64,000 nucleotides of DNA, taken from contig CAMBLG010000003.1 in the NCBI GenBank assembly GCA_945868435.1, positions 62,001 to 126,000 of the forward strand, in the 5' to 3' direction. Both the position numbers and the translations under genes were made by a program. This DNA comes from an uncultured Lachnospiraceae bacterium (GTDB lineage Bacteria > Bacillota > Clostridia > Lachnospirales > Lachnospiraceae). How positions within the stretch are numbered: the first letter of the stretch is position 1; each line of letters opens with the position of its first letter. Shown here one piece after another: positions 35,192 through 45,018 of this stretch. A model generated the notes under the pieces. That model was not told the origin of the DNA, ran no database searches, and saw only the letters and a program-made list of their open reading frames with translations.

Positions 35192-35809
35192 TCATTCCTT
35201 GTGGGTTATGTTCCAAAGCGCATTGCAGATTGCAGATCCGATGATCAGGCTGGATGCTGCCTCCAGAATCGCATTTATCGCAACCAGCGCCAAAAGCCAG
35301 CCCAGGAAGAAAATTCCTGCCTTGCCGGCGTAGCCATACGCCTCAATCATATAATCCTGGAAGAAAATGGTCATAAATGCCAGGTACAGCAGGGTGTTGG
35401 TGATCGGTGCAAGCACGCAGGATACTGCGATGTTCACCGGACGCTTCTTACACACCTTAGACATTCCCATGAACACCAATGCCGGAACCACGCCGACCAG
35501 AATACGCGGCACAATACAGCAGACTGCGGTTGCAACCGGCTTGGCGTTGAATATCATGGTTCCGAACGCATCCATTCCAAAGCACTGTGCCAGGCTTGTC
35601 AGCCCGAATACCAGACCAAGAAATGCACCTGCCTTCACGCCCAGCAGAACCGCTCCTACCGCTACCGGCACAACGATGAACGTGATGGATACCGCACCTA
35701 CCTTCAGATAGCCCAGCGGTGTGTACGCCATGAGAATGACGATTGCCGTAAGCAGCGCAAGCTCTGTCATCATGACAACGTTTGACTTCCTTAAACTCTT
35801 TGTTTCCAT
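35192..35809 (-). CDS. ECF transporter S component (vitamin uptake)
   Basis: This protein of about 205 residues has six membrane helices and the typical ECF S-component start TELALLTAIVILMAYTPLGYLK. It has GLVFGLTSLAQCF in the middle. S components bind a vitamin and pair with the shared EcfA/EcfT module encoded elsewhere. The position just before coaBC makes pantothenate a fair guess, but other vitamins cannot be excluded. A TTG at 35920 would add 37 non-conserved residues; the ATG at about 35809 follows AGGAGG and is preferred. The leader from the promoter is about 150 bases. Confidence 0.8.
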   Translation of the reverse strand: METKSLRKSNVVMMTELALLTAIVILMAYTPLGYLKVGAVSITFIVVPVAVGAVLLGVKAGAFLGLVFGLTSLAQCFGMDAFGTMIFNAKPVATAVCCIVPRILVGVVPALVFMGMSKVCKKRPVNIAVSCVLAPITNTLLYLAFMTIFFQDYMIEAYGYAGKAGIFFLGWLLALVAINAILEAASSLIIGSAICNALWNITHKE

Positions 35810-35829
35810 ATGTAATTGACCTCCTACTT

Positions 35830-35853
35830 CCGTTTCCCTCTCCGGGAATACGG
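35830..35853 (-). promoter_or_regulatory. Hairpin in the ECF S-component leader
   Basis: On the minus strand CCGT and TTCCC pair with GGGAA and ACGG around GGAGA, with a single A bulge. It lies just before the ribosome binding site at the end of a ~150-base leader. It may belong to a ligand-sensing leader; no known riboswitch signature was recognised. Confidence 0.35.
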
Positions 35854-35968
35854 TGTATTTATTGTGTGTCGCCCCTGCATTCACCTCAAACCGTCCGCTT
35901 CCGAATAACCTCCAAAACAATGGTCAGTTTTCTTCCCTGAACAATTTATCTGCATGAGAAACATATGT

Positions 35969-35997
35969 ATTATAATGCAAGTTTCTGGAAAAGTAAA
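35969..35997 (-). promoter_or_regulatory. Promoter of the ECF S-component gene
   Basis: Minus-strand TTTACT, 17 bases, TATAAT, about 150 bases before the preferred start codon. Confidence 0.7.
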
Positions 35998-36028
35998 GGA
36001 ATTTCGCGCTATCCGAAAGAGGGGAGAC

Positions 36029-37816
36029 CTATACGGTCTCCCCCTCCAAACGGTAATTCTCTGCCTGGGATTCGAACAGCTTATAATACAGACTGTCGGT
36101 TTTCTTCATCAGGTTTTCGTGCGTGTCATAATCTGCCACGGTTCCACCGTCAATGATCAGGATGCGGTCACAGAACACGGAAGATGACATGCGGTGACTG
36201 ATGTAGATGGCAGTCTTATCTTCCACAAGGCTGTTGAACTTCTCGTAAATCTCCGCCTCGGCAATGGGATCTAAGGCGGAAGCAGGCTCATCCAGGATGA
36301 CCATGGATGCATCCTTGTACAGTGCCCTTGCAATGGCAACCTTCTGGGCCTCGCCGCCGGACATCTCAATACCCTCCTCGTCATATTCCTTTCCAAACCG
36401 GCTGTAAATGCCGTTCTGTAAGGAATCGACCTTATCCCGCAGCCCCACCTCGTCAATCAAATGATTGATCCGGGATTCATCCACCTGCTGCTGCCGGCAG
36501 GAAATATTCTCCGCTATGGTGAAATTGAACAGACGATAATCCTGAAATACCGCCGCAATGGCGTTCATGTAGGTCATGTAATCGTAATCATAGATGTTGG
36601 TTCCATTGATCCGAATCTCTCCGCTGTCCGCCCGATACATGCGACAGATCAGCTTGACTAACGTCGATTTACCCGCGCCGTTCAATCCCACAATAGAAAT
36701 CTTCTCGCCCTTATGGATCGTGAAGCTCACATCGCGCAGTACCGCTTTTTCCGCCTTAGGGTAGGTAAAGGTTACATGGGAAAACTCGATGGTCTCCACC
36801 GGCCCCTCAAACCGTTTCTTGCCCACAGCCTTCGTCTCCTCCTCCAGACCCATAAATTCCATAAACGGGTCCATGAAGGCAAGCTCCTGGAGCATTGTGA
36901 CAACCTGCGTTCCGAACTGGAGAATGGAGGTTGTAAAATTGATTGCCGCAGCTACATACATGGTCAGAGAACCAATGGAAATCTGGCTTCCGAATCTGCT
37001 GCTTACTGTGCGCAGCCCCACATAGGCATAGCAGATTGCGGCAATCGCATCGTTGATGATATTGATGCCGCCCATGGACCGGCCTTCCTGACGGTAGAAT
37101 TTCTCAAAATCGTCACAGACGGCAACGGAAAATTCCCTGGTATGGTCTGTGATCAGATCCTGCATCTCGTAGAGTCTTATATCCTTCTGGAACTGCTTTT
37201 CTGACTGAAGACTCAGGTAATAACCCATCTTGCGGTTAATTGGAATGATATCCGTCATGACTTTTACCATGGAATCGGACATGATCTTATAGCAGAGAAG
37301 GCTGAGCACAACGCCCACCAAAAGCACAAGAATCATGACCGGTCCGAGGGTGGCGATCACCACCAGAAGTCCCGCCAGCGTAAACGCTCCGCTGAGCACG
37401 CTGGACACGCACAGGATGAGCTGTGAGATGGCATCCTGATTGCTGATGGCAAATACCGCCCGCTCCTTCAAATCCAGATAGTATGGATCCTCCAGGTAAG
37501 AGTATTCCAGTTTCATAATTTTCTCTGCCATGCGCCTGTTCATGGTCTGGCGCACGTACACCTGCTTGGACTCCAGCAGCCGCTTGTACAGCTTCTCCAG
37601 CCAGAACGTGCCCACGTTATTCAGCACGATAAGTCCACCAAACAGCAACAGAAATTCCGGCTCTCTGCTTCCCATGAGCTCATCCACAAGATATTTGGGC
37701 AGAATGACATTGATCAACAGCTTTGCCGCAGAGGTGAGCGACTGGAGCACCAGAAGAACAATGTATCCGGGCGAAACCTGCCATGCAAGCTTCAAAAAAC
37801 TTCCTAATTTTTTCAT
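36029..37816 (-). CDS. ABC exporter half-transporter, second subunit
   Basis: This 595-residue protein has an N-terminal six-helix exporter domain and a C-terminal ATPase. Walker A is GLNGAGKST, the signature is MSGGEAQKVAIARAL, Walker B is MVILDEPASALDP and the switch His is in YISHRMSS. It overlaps the preceding ABC gene by four bases, so the two are translationally coupled and probably form a heterodimer. The exported compound is unknown. No peptidase or precursor peptide gene is near. Confidence 0.9.
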   Translation of the reverse strand: MKKLGSFLKLAWQVSPGYIVLLVLQSLTSAAKLLINVILPKYLVDELMGSREPEFLLLFGGLIVLNNVGTFWLEKLYKRLLESKQVYVRQTMNRRMAEKIMKLEYSYLEDPYYLDLKERAVFAISNQDAISQLILCVSSVLSGAFTLAGLLVVIATLGPVMILVLLVGVVLSLLCYKIMSDSMVKVMTDIIPINRKMGYYLSLQSEKQFQKDIRLYEMQDLITDHTREFSVAVCDDFEKFYRQEGRSMGGINIINDAIAAICYAYVGLRTVSSRFGSQISIGSLTMYVAAAINFTTSILQFGTQVVTMLQELAFMDPFMEFMGLEEETKAVGKKRFEGPVETIEFSHVTFTYPKAEKAVLRDVSFTIHKGEKISIVGLNGAGKSTLVKLICRMYRADSGEIRINGTNIYDYDYMTYMNAIAAVFQDYRLFNFTIAENISCRQQQVDESRINHLIDEVGLRDKVDSLQNGIYSRFGKEYDEEGIEMSGGEAQKVAIARALYKDASMVILDEPASALDPIAEAEIYEKFNSLVEDKTAIYISHRMSSSVFCDRILIIDGGTVADYDTHENLMKKTDSLYYKLFESQAENYRLEGETV

Positions 37817-39636
37817 ACCGCCATCTCCTCCTGATTCTCCTGATAATATTTGCCCTGCACGGTAAACATGTGATAGTACTCTCCCTGCGCCGCCATAAGC
37901 TCCTCGTGAGTGCCGTACTCCCTCAATCCCGTCTTGTCAAAAAGCGCGATTTTATCACAGAATTTGGTACTGGCCAGACGATGGGAAATGTACACAGCAG
38001 TCTTCCCCTGTACCATATTGCTGAAGCTCTCGTAGATCTCTGCCTCCGCAAGCGCGTCCAATGCCGCCGTTGGCTCATCCATGATCACCATAGGCGCATC
38101 CTTGTAAAGTCCCCTTGCAATCGACAGCTTCTGCCTCTCTCCACCGGAGAAATCGGTTCCCTCCTCGTCAATGACCTTGAGCATGACCTGATCCAGCCCC
38201 TTTTCAAAGCCTCGCACCTTTTCCCCTAATCCTACGCTGTCAAGCGCGTCCATAACTCTGGCATCGTCTGCAACCTTTCGGCCTCCGGTAACATTATCAC
38301 GGATGGAAAACGCCATGACGTTGACATCCTGAAATACTGCGGAATACAGCCGATACAAATCCTTCTTGTTGAAGTCGTTGATGTCGTTTCCATTGATATA
38401 AATGTGACCGGCAGTAGGCTCAAACAAACCTGTCATCAGTTTTACCAGGGTGGACTTTCCGGCACCGTTGATACCAACGATGGCCAGCCGCTCTCCCTTA
38501 TGTATGGTAAAATTCAGATCCTTGTATATATATGTGTTGCTTCCCGGATAGCGGAAATCCACATGGTCAAAGACGATTTCCAAAGTATCCGAAATCGCAA
38601 TCGGCTCTTTTCCGCCGTCCTCCAGCTGTTCATCGATCAGGCGGAAGGAATCTCCCACATACTGCCCCTCGTTCTGCAAAAACGTAATATCTTCTCCGAA
38701 GGTCAGCATTGCTGCCATCAGACTTGTGATCAGCGCCAGGTACATACTGAAGGAGCTGATCGGCATACCATGCATGGTCTGATAGATCAGGATTCCATAA
38801 ATCAGCACATTGGTCAAAAGCAGTGTTGCCACACCCGCAAGGCTCAGCAGATACTCATGCTTTGCCAGCTTTTTGGTCAGATTGGTAAGTCCCTCAATCT
38901 CGGCCTTATAATTCTTCATGATCTGATCCCGAAGATTGTATATCCGAATATCCTTTCCAAACGAAAAATCATGGGTTGTCTTATAGTAGTAATCGATTTT
39001 GCGGGTGGCCTTCGCCTCCTGATCCCTGCGGGCATAGCGGTAATTATGGTTCTGTCGAAGCGCCCACATGGTCACAAGCACATGTGCAACAAGCGCCAGC
39101 ATGATCCACGGGCTTAATCCGGTTGCCATCACAATCATCCCGGCTATGGTCAGGATATTCGCCGGTAAGCGGTACAGATGATTGTACATTCCCTCCATAC
39201 CGTTGGCGTTATTGTTTGCCGCGTTCAGTGCCCGATTATTTTTCTCCCAAAAGCCAGCATCCTCTACATAGCGATAATCCATTCCCATAGTCTTGGCTCC
39301 CATTTGCCCGAGATAGAGGATACGGATCCGCATATTCCGTATCTCAATTACATATTTCAGCCGCTGCATGCCATAACCGATTCCCCCGGCCACGAGCAGA
39401 TAGACTGCCATGGCCGTCACCAGCCTTACCGCCACCTCTACGCCGCCTTCCTCCAGGATTCCGATGGCAATCTTGGGAAGAAACACCGACAGGAACGGAT
39501 ACACACCCGCTAAAACCGTGTAACACACAATTCGCGGAATCTGCCCCGGGTCCTGCTCCTTCAGATTCTTCATAAGCCGCCGTATGACGGGGATCACCTT
39601 ATATTTTTTCTGCTCATTCTCCTTTGTCGCATCCAC
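37813..39636 (-). CDS. ABC exporter half-transporter, first subunit
   Basis: This 607-residue half-exporter has a six-helix membrane domain and an ATPase with GINGAGKST, FSGGERQKLSIARGL, MVIMDEPTAALDA and YISHRLAST. It overlaps the partner gene by an ATGA-type four bases. Both subunits keep a Glu after Walker B (DEP), so both sites look competent. The pair resembles the multidrug or peptide exporters common in Clostridia. Confidence 0.9.
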   Translation of the reverse strand: MDATKENEQKKYKVIPVIRRLMKNLKEQDPGQIPRIVCYTVLAGVYPFLSVFLPKIAIGILEEGGVEVAVRLVTAMAVYLLVAGGIGYGMQRLKYVIEIRNMRIRILYLGQMGAKTMGMDYRYVEDAGFWEKNNRALNAANNNANGMEGMYNHLYRLPANILTIAGMIVMATGLSPWIMLALVAHVLVTMWALRQNHNYRYARRDQEAKATRKIDYYYKTTHDFSFGKDIRIYNLRDQIMKNYKAEIEGLTNLTKKLAKHEYLLSLAGVATLLLTNVLIYGILIYQTMHGMPISSFSMYLALITSLMAAMLTFGEDITFLQNEGQYVGDSFRLIDEQLEDGGKEPIAISDTLEIVFDHVDFRYPGSNTYIYKDLNFTIHKGERLAIVGINGAGKSTLVKLMTGLFEPTAGHIYINGNDINDFNKKDLYRLYSAVFQDVNVMAFSIRDNVTGGRKVADDARVMDALDSVGLGEKVRGFEKGLDQVMLKVIDEEGTDFSGGERQKLSIARGLYKDAPMVIMDEPTAALDALAEAEIYESFSNMVQGKTAVYISHRLASTKFCDKIALFDKTGLREYGTHEELMAAQGEYYHMFTVQGKYYQENQEEMAV

Positions 39637-39737
39637 TGCTTATCATCCCTTTCTATCGCTTTTTCCACTCCATATGTCCAAGAGACGGCTCAGCCATCTA
39701 ACGTCAAGCACGTATCTGCTTTTCCTGAACAGTATCC

Positions 39738-39766
39738 AGTATAGTCAATTTCATCCATAAAGGGAA
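39738..39766 (-). promoter_or_regulatory. Likely promoter of the ABC exporter pair
   Basis: Minus-strand TTCCCT, 17 bases, TATACT, directly after the terminator of the anti-sigma gene. The -35 is weak. Confidence 0.35.
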
Positions 39767-39806
39767 TAGAAAACCGGTAACAGGTCGATTATGTCCTGTT
39801 ACCGGT
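39765..39806 (-). terminator. Intrinsic terminator after the anti-sigma gene
   Basis: The perfect 12-bp stem ACCGGTAACAGG/CCTGTTACCGGT with a ten-base loop is followed on the minus strand by TTTCTATT. Confidence 0.85.
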
Positions 39807-39842
39807 ATGATTTAAAGCAGTAAAATGCATGGAAAAGGCAGT

Positions 39843-41108
39843 TTACGACTCCTCAGTCTCCAGCTTTATGCCGATTGCGTCAGCTTCACTTTCCGGCACC
39901 AGGCGGTCGTACGCCCGCAGTGTCACGGTTTTATCTTCCTGCATCTCTGCCACCGCAATGACTTCGTAGCACATGCCTTCCTCGCTGCTGCTGTAAAAGG
40001 ATCTGTCTACCGCTACTCCATCCACGAATTCCCAGTCATTGAAATAAAAGGTTCCGCCGATCCCTGACCCGTCATCCAAATCTGTCTGGAAATCCAACGT
40101 GTAAAGGCCCTCGCCCTTGTCATCCATCACAGTCTTTTCTATGATGCGTTTTGACTCCGCCACCTCTTTTTTCCACTGTCCGCTGGTAATATAGTCCACA
40201 TACTCCTGCGGAAGCTCCTCATCCCATACAATGCCCTGCTCGTCGTTTACGGCAGAAGAATCCTGTTCTGCCTCATCAGCCTCCGGGAACATCAGTGTAA
40301 AATCCTTCAGATATTCCTGCACCTTATCCGGATCTGCCTTTGATGCATCCAACGGAAGATCAAACAGCAGATTCATACCCTCGTACTCTGCATTTGGCGT
40401 AATCGCGCCGGTTTGAGGATCATAATTGTACGCATTTTTATTGTAAAAGGTGCTGTCCATCACACACAAATGCAGCTTATGGTCTGCGAAAATCTCTACA
40501 TTGTCGCACTCCACAATGCGATACTCAACGCCATCAATGACATCCCATGTTGCAGCTCCATCCATCGTCATGACATTAAAATTCATGGGATCATATCCCT
40601 CAATCAGCGGTGACACAAAGAAATCCTGCGGCATCTCATTATCGTCTGTTCCATCCGCCATCGGTGTTCCATCGGTCCTTTCGATGGCAACGACTGCATA
40701 GGTTTTCTCCTTTTCGATTTCCTCCGGCTGTGACAAGCCCAGGTTTGCACCGCTTGCCACCCCAAGGAGCGTGACATTGTATTCCCCATAGGTCTGGGTC
40801 TGGTTGATTTCAATGCCGTCCCCCTGGGAAAATGCTTTCGCCATATTGTCCATCTCAAACTGCTCTGCCACCTCTCGGCTGCTCAGATAGCGGGTTGCCG
40901 CACCCACACTCACTGACACTGCCAGCACACATGCAGAAGCCACCACTGCCGTCATCCATTTCTTATTTCGATTCATCTCTCGTCTCTCCTTCCACTGACT
41001 GCAAATCCTCCGCTGCAATGCAGCATCCGGATCTGCCTGCTGTGTCAGGGCACGGCTCAGCATGCTATCGATCTGCCGGTCGGCTGTTTCATCTCTCATT
41101 GATTTCAT
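39843..41108 (-). CDS. DUF4179-like membrane anti-sigma protein
   Basis: This 421-residue protein has a cytoplasmic helical N-terminus (residues 1-~48) and one membrane helix (about 50-70, WMTAVVASACVLAVSVSVGA). The large extracellular beta-rich domain resembles DUF4179 proteins. Its start overlaps the end of the sigma-factor gene by 20 bases, the usual layout of an ECF sigma factor with its membrane anti-sigma partner. It should hold the sigma factor inactive until an envelope signal arrives. The signal is unknown. Confidence 0.75.
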   Translation of the reverse strand: MKSMRDETADRQIDSMLSRALTQQADPDAALQRRICSQWKERREMNRNKKWMTAVVASACVLAVSVSVGAATRYLSSREVAEQFEMDNMAKAFSQGDGIEINQTQTYGEYNVTLLGVASGANLGLSQPEEIEKEKTYAVVAIERTDGTPMADGTDDNEMPQDFFVSPLIEGYDPMNFNVMTMDGAATWDVIDGVEYRIVECDNVEIFADHKLHLCVMDSTFYNKNAYNYDPQTGAITPNAEYEGMNLLFDLPLDASKADPDKVQEYLKDFTLMFPEADEAEQDSSAVNDEQGIVWDEELPQEYVDYITSGQWKKEVAESKRIIEKTVMDDKGEGLYTLDFQTDLDDGSGIGGTFYFNDWEFVDGVAVDRSFYSSSEEGMCYEVIAVAEMQEDKTVTLRAYDRLVPESEADAIGIKLETEES

Positions 41109-41628
41109 ATCCTTCTGCCTCCATACGGTCTCTGATAATACTTCTTGCCTTGTGAAGTCTGCTTTTTACAGTCCCTTTTGGAATATGTAACGCCGACGCG
41201 ATTTCTTCTATCCTCTGCTCTCTGGAATAATACAGGTACATCACCAGGCGGTATTTTTCCGGCAGTTCTTCTGCCATGCGCCGAACTGTCTGTTTCAGTT
41301 CCGCTTCCGCAATCTCCTCCTCCAGAGACTGCGCATCGTCCGCCGGATAGACTTCCTCCAGCTGTGCATCCAACGAGGTCTCAGGGTGTATCCGGTTCCG
41401 TCTGGCTATCCTGCGCCTTCGATTTTTCCACAATCCAACTGCAATTCCCAGCAGGTAACTCTTTGGATTCTGTAACGTATCAATTTTTCTGTGACGCTCC
41501 ATTGCAGCCAGCATGGTCTCCTGATACAGTTCCTCCGCCTCCTCGCGATTCCTCGCCAGCTGCAGGCAAAAGGAATAAATGTCCGGTCCTGTATTCATTA
41601 CCAATTGTTCAAATTCCTCGCGTGTCAT
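41089..41628 (-). CDS. ECF-type sigma-70 family RNA polymerase sigma factor
   Basis: This 179-residue protein has region 2 (DIYSFCLQLARNREEAEELYQETMLAAM) and region 4 (LPEKYRLVMYLYYSREQRIEEIASALHIPKGTVKSRLHKARSII, helix-turn-helix). A linker between them contains the basic stretch RRRRIARR. GGAGG lies before the ATG. It directs polymerase to a small regulon, probably including its own operon, and is co-encoded with the anti-sigma protein downstream. Confidence 0.9.
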   Translation of the reverse strand: MTREEFEQLVMNTGPDIYSFCLQLARNREEAEELYQETMLAAMERHRKIDTLQNPKSYLLGIAVGLWKNRRRRIARRNRIHPETSLDAQLEEVYPADDAQSLEEEIAEAELKQTVRRMAEELPEKYRLVMYLYYSREQRIEEIASALHIPKGTVKSRLHKARSIIRDRMEAEGYEINER

Positions 41629-41670
41629 GGTTCCTCCAAGGGTTCAAAAAGCTTTTTGATCGTTTGGTGT

Positions 41671-41717
41671 GCAGTCCTCACTGCCCTACACCTTTATGTT
41701 GTCACGGGGCAGACTGC
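41671..41717 (-). promoter_or_regulatory. Hairpin in the sigma-factor leader
   Basis: The outer stem GCAGTC/GACTGC and inner stem GCCC/GGGC enclose a 20-base loop about 45 bases before the start codon. Its role is unknown. Confidence 0.3.
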
Positions 41718-41794
41718 GGTTCACTCATTTGAAAGTTTTATTACGTATCCAGTTAGAGTCCAACTTAAACTGACCAGAAAAATCTTCTATAACA

Positions 41795-41827
41795 CAAAAA
41801 ATCCGCCACGGAAACCCGCGGCGGATT
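41795..41827 (-). terminator. Intrinsic terminator of the butyrate operon
   Basis: AATCCGCC/GGCGGATT with a small inner CGG/CCG stem is followed by TTTTTTG on the minus strand, just after etfA. Confidence 0.9.
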
Positions 41828-41851
41828 CAACATACTTATGATAAGCGACTC

Positions 41852-42898
41852 TTACTTGCCCATCTCGGCCTTTAATGCTGCTGTAAGCTGTGGAACAATC
41901 TTGTTCAGATCTCCAACCAGACCATAATCAGCTACATCAAAGATTGGAGCATCCTCATCCTTGTTGATAGCGATGATGAGGTCAGACTCCTCCATACCGG
42001 CAACGTGCTGGATGGCACCTGAGATACCGATTGCGAAGTAGATCTGTGGACGAACGGTCTTACCGGTCTGTCCTACCTGATAATCCTGTGCTAACCAGCC
42101 ATTCTCAACAACGGCACGTGAGCAGGATACCATTCCTCCCATAACCTCAGCAAGGTCCTCAAGAAGCTTGAAGTTCTCCTTGCTTCCAACTCCACGTCCA
42201 CCGGATACCAATACCTTGGCATCCATGATGTTCTCAACATTGCCAACTGCCTTAACAACATTTAAGATCTCAACGTAGCGGTTGTTCTCCTCAAGCGCAG
42301 GATTGAACTCGATCACCTCAGCCTTGCGTCCAGCCTCCTTGGGAAGCTTCTGCATAACACCTGGACGAACAGTTGCCATCTGTGGGCGGTTATCCGGACA
42401 TGCGATTGTAGCGATGGTGTTACCACCAAATGCAGGACGAGTCATAAGAAGCTGATTGTGCTTCTGCTCATCTTCTTTGCCCGGTACAGCCTGAAGTGGG
42501 AAATCTCCAATCTCAAGCTTTGTACAGTCAGCGGTAAGTCCTGTTGCAACTCTTGCAGAAACGGTAGGACCGAGATCACGACCGATTGCGGTTGCACCTA
42601 CTAACATAATTTCCGGCTTGTACTCATTGATAACAGCGGTAAGTGCCTGTGCATATGGCTCTGTGCGGTAGGTCTCCAATACAGGGTTGTCTACAACGAT
42701 AACCTTGTCTGCACCATACTCACCCAGTTCGTCTGCAAGACCCTTTACATTAGATCCAAGAAGTACAGCAGTTACCTCTGTACCCAAATCATTTGCTAAT
42801 TCCTTAGCCTTTCCGATTAACTCAAAAGCGATTGAGCTCAGCTTATTGTCTACCTGCTGAGCGTAAATATATACGCCCTTATATTCTTCTAAACCCAT
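41852..42898 (-). CDS. etfA: Electron transfer flavoprotein, alpha subunit
   Basis: This 348-residue protein is of the usual length. The N-terminal alpha/beta domain is followed by the C-terminal FAD-binding domain with [51 protein letters not shown] and [19 protein letters not shown]. With EtfB and Bcd it forms the flavin-bifurcating complex that couples crotonyl-CoA reduction by NADH to ferredoxin reduction. It is last in the operon and followed by a strong terminator. Confidence 0.95.
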   Translation of the reverse strand: MGLEEYKGVYIYAQQVDNKLSSIAFELIGKAKELANDLGTEVTAVLLGSNVKGLADELGEYGADKVIVVDNPVLETYRTEPYAQALTAVINEYKPEIMLVGATAIGRDLGPTVSARVATGLTADCTKLEIGDFPLQAVPGKEDEQKHNQLLMTRPAFGGNTIATIACPDNRPQMATVRPGVMQKLPKEAGRKAEVIEFNPALEENNRYVEILNVVKAVGNVENIMDAKVLVSGGRGVGSKENFKLLEDLAEVMGGMVSCSRAVVENGWLAQDYQVGQTGKTVRPQIYFAIGISGAIQHVAGMEESDLIIAINKDEDAPIFDVADYGLVGDLNKIVPQLTAALKAEMGK

Positions 42899-42950
42899 TT
42901 TATTCCTCCATATATTCTATAAAGCTCAGATTAATTCCGCAGGCTTTATA

Positions 42951-43733
42951 CTAGATGATGTGCTTCTCTTTGAACTTGCCAATCAGATAGTTGACAGATT
43001 CTGTAGGATCAAGGTTAACCTTCTCGCCAGCTCCCTTCGGAACCTTATCGGAAGCCTTAGCGATCTTAGTAGGTGAGCCCTTCAGACCAAGGTTCGAATC
43101 ATCGACATCCTTCAGATCTGCACGACCCCATACGGTTACTTCCTTGTCACAAGCCTCGAAGATTCCACCCGGAGTCATATATCTTGGCTCATTCAGCTCG
43201 GAAAGGGCTGTGATCAGGCAAGGCATTTTTGCCTTAAGCTCATGGTATCTGTCCTCATACTGACGCTTAACAACAACGGAATCTCCCTCAACCTTAATCT
43301 CCTCAGCGTAAGAGATAACCGGAAGTCCAAGATGCTCAGCGATCTGTGGTCCAACCTGTGCGGTATCACCGTCGATAGCCTGACGACCTGTGATGATCAG
43401 ATCATAGTCAAGATTTCTGAGTGCACCGGCAATTGTAGTAGAAGTAGCCCATGTGTCAGCTCCTCCCAATACTCTGTCTGTTACAAGGACAGCATCGTCA
43501 GCGCCCATAGCCATAGCCTCACGAAGCACTGCATCAGCCTTAGGAAGTCCCATGGTAAGAACTGTAACCTTTGCGCCTGTCTCGTCCTTAATTCTAAGTG
43601 CTGCCTCAAGTCCAGCCTTATCATCTGGGTTCATGATGGCAAGCATTGCTGCTCTATCAAGTGTTCCGTCCGGGTTGAACTTAACACCGCCCTTTGTATC
43701 CGGAACCTGTTTAATACATACTACGATATTCAT
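42951..43733 (-). CDS. etfB: Electron transfer flavoprotein, beta subunit
   Basis: This 260-residue protein begins MNIVVCIKQVPDT, the normal EtfB start, behind AAGGAGAGC. A longer in-frame start 13 codons upstream is not conserved. The block GRQAIDGDTAQVGPQIAEHLG and the conserved EDRYHELKAKMPCLITA are present. It forms the heterodimer with EtfA. The 104 bases between bcd and this gene contain two hairpins. Confidence 0.95.
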   Translation of the reverse strand: MNIVVCIKQVPDTKGGVKFNPDGTLDRAAMLAIMNPDDKAGLEAALRIKDETGAKVTVLTMGLPKADAVLREAMAMGADDAVLVTDRVLGGADTWATSTTIAGALRNLDYDLIITGRQAIDGDTAQVGPQIAEHLGLPVISYAEEIKVEGDSVVVKRQYEDRYHELKAKMPCLITALSELNEPRYMTPGGIFEACDKEVTVWGRADLKDVDDSNLGLKGSPTKIAKASDKVPKGAGEKVNLDPTESVNYLIGKFKEKHII

Positions 43734-43760
43734 GTATTTTGCTCTCCTTCCTTGAACTAC

Positions 43761-43830
43761 CAGCCCATGCATAATTTGCCTTCGGCAAATGGGCTGGAGC
43801 TACATGTTCAGTTTTCTGCGAAAACTAAAC
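43761..43830 (-). promoter_or_regulatory. Two intercistronic hairpins between bcd and etfB
   Basis: The first (43761-43796) has CAGCCCA/TGGGCTG outside and TTTGCC/GGCAAA inside. The second (43806-43830) has GTTcAGTTTT/AAAACTaAAC around five bases. They may protect or partition the operon mRNA. Confidence 0.5.
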
Positions 43831-43837
43831 ACACTTC

Positions 43838-44992
43838 CTACTTAAGTAACGCACCAGAGATAACCATACGCTGAACCTCTGAAGTTCCCTCGTAGATCTC
43901 TGTGATCTTAGCATCACGCATCATACGCTCCACGTCGTACTCACGGATATATCCATATCCACCAAACAGCTGAACAACCTCGGTTGTAACCGCCATTGCT
44001 GTCTCTGCAGCAAACAGCTTAGCCTTAGCAGCCTCAACAGAGTAAACCTTCTGTGTTGCCTTAGCCATTGCAGCCTTGTATACAAGAAGCTGAGCAGCCT
44101 CAACTCTTGCAGCCATATCAGCAAGCTTGAACTGTGTGTTCTGCTGAGCAGCGATTGCACGACCGAACTGCTTTCTTTCCTTGGTGTATGCGATACAACG
44201 ATCCAGCGCACCCTCTGCGATACCAAGCGCCTGAGCAGCGATACCGATACGTCCGCCATCCAGTGTGTGCATTGCGATTGGGAAGCCCTTGCCTTCCGGT
44301 CCGAGCAGTGCATCCTTCGGGATTCTGCAATCCTCGAAGATCAGCTCGTAGGTAGAAGAACCACGGATACCCATCTTCTTCTCCTTAGTTCCGAATGAGA
44401 ATCCAGGAGCGCCCTTCTCAACGATAAATGCGGAGAAGTTCTTCTTCTTTCTTCCTCTCTTGTCCTCGGTAATACTTGTGATTGCGATAACGATATATAC
44501 GTCAGCAACCTTACCGTTGGTGATGAAGCACTTAGATCCGTTCAGTACCCACTCGTCTCCATCCAGAACAGCCTTGGTCTGAGCACCCTGAGCGTCAGTA
44601 CCTGCACCCGGCTCAGTCAGCGCGAATGCACCAAGCTTCTCGCCCTTAGCAAGCGGAGCCACATATTTCTGCTTCTGCTCCTCTGTACCATAGGTAAGAA
44701 TTGGATCGATACACAGAGAAGTGTGAGCAGATACAATTACACCGGTAGTTGCACAAACCTTAGATAACTCTTCTACACACATTACATATGTAAGCGGATC
44801 ACAGCCCTGTCCGCCGTACTCCTTCGGAACCGGAATTCCGAGGAAGCCGTACTTTGCCATCTTCTTAACTGTCTCTGCCGGGAACTGCTCTGTCTCGTCA
44901 GTCTCCTGTGCAAGAGGCTTTACTTCGGTCTCCGCAAACTGCTTAAACAGGTCACGCGCCATCTCATGTTTCTTGTCTAAAGTGAAATCCAT
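43838..44992 (-). CDS. bcd: Butyryl-CoA dehydrogenase
   Basis: This 384-residue acyl-CoA dehydrogenase begins [24 protein letters not shown]. It has the FAD-binding [14 protein letters not shown], the substrate loop GSKCFITNG and the catalytic Glu at about residue 368 in [10 protein letters not shown]. It reduces crotonyl-CoA to butyryl-CoA in the butyrate pathway together with EtfAB. It is 26 bases downstream of hbd. Confidence 0.95.
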   Translation of the reverse strand: MDFTLDKKHEMARDLFKQFAETEVKPLAQETDETEQFPAETVKKMAKYGFLGIPVPKEYGGQGCDPLTYVMCVEELSKVCATTGVIVSAHTSLCIDPILTYGTEEQKQKYVAPLAKGEKLGAFALTEPGAGTDAQGAQTKAVLDGDEWVLNGSKCFITNGKVADVYIVIAITSITEDKRGRKKKNFSAFIVEKGAPGFSFGTKEKKMGIRGSSTYELIFEDCRIPKDALLGPEGKGFPIAMHTLDGGRIGIAAQALGIAEGALDRCIAYTKERKQFGRAIAAQQNTQFKLADMAARVEAAQLLVYKAAMAKATQKVYSVEAAKAKLFAAETAMAVTTEVVQLFGGYGYIREYDVERMMRDAKITEIYEGTSEVQRMVISGALLK

Positions 44993-45018
44993 GATAAAAA
45001 TTCCTCCATCTATAATTT

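Noticed and set aside
34160-35785. Long plus-strand open frame opposite the P1-peptidase and ECF genes
   Set aside because: It is antisense to genes with clear family matches and has no ribosome binding site or recognisable domains.
35809-35968. Known riboswitch (TPP, cobalamin, THF, preQ1) in the ECF leader
   Set aside because: None of the conserved boxes of these classes could be recognised by eye; only an unassigned structured leader can be claimed.
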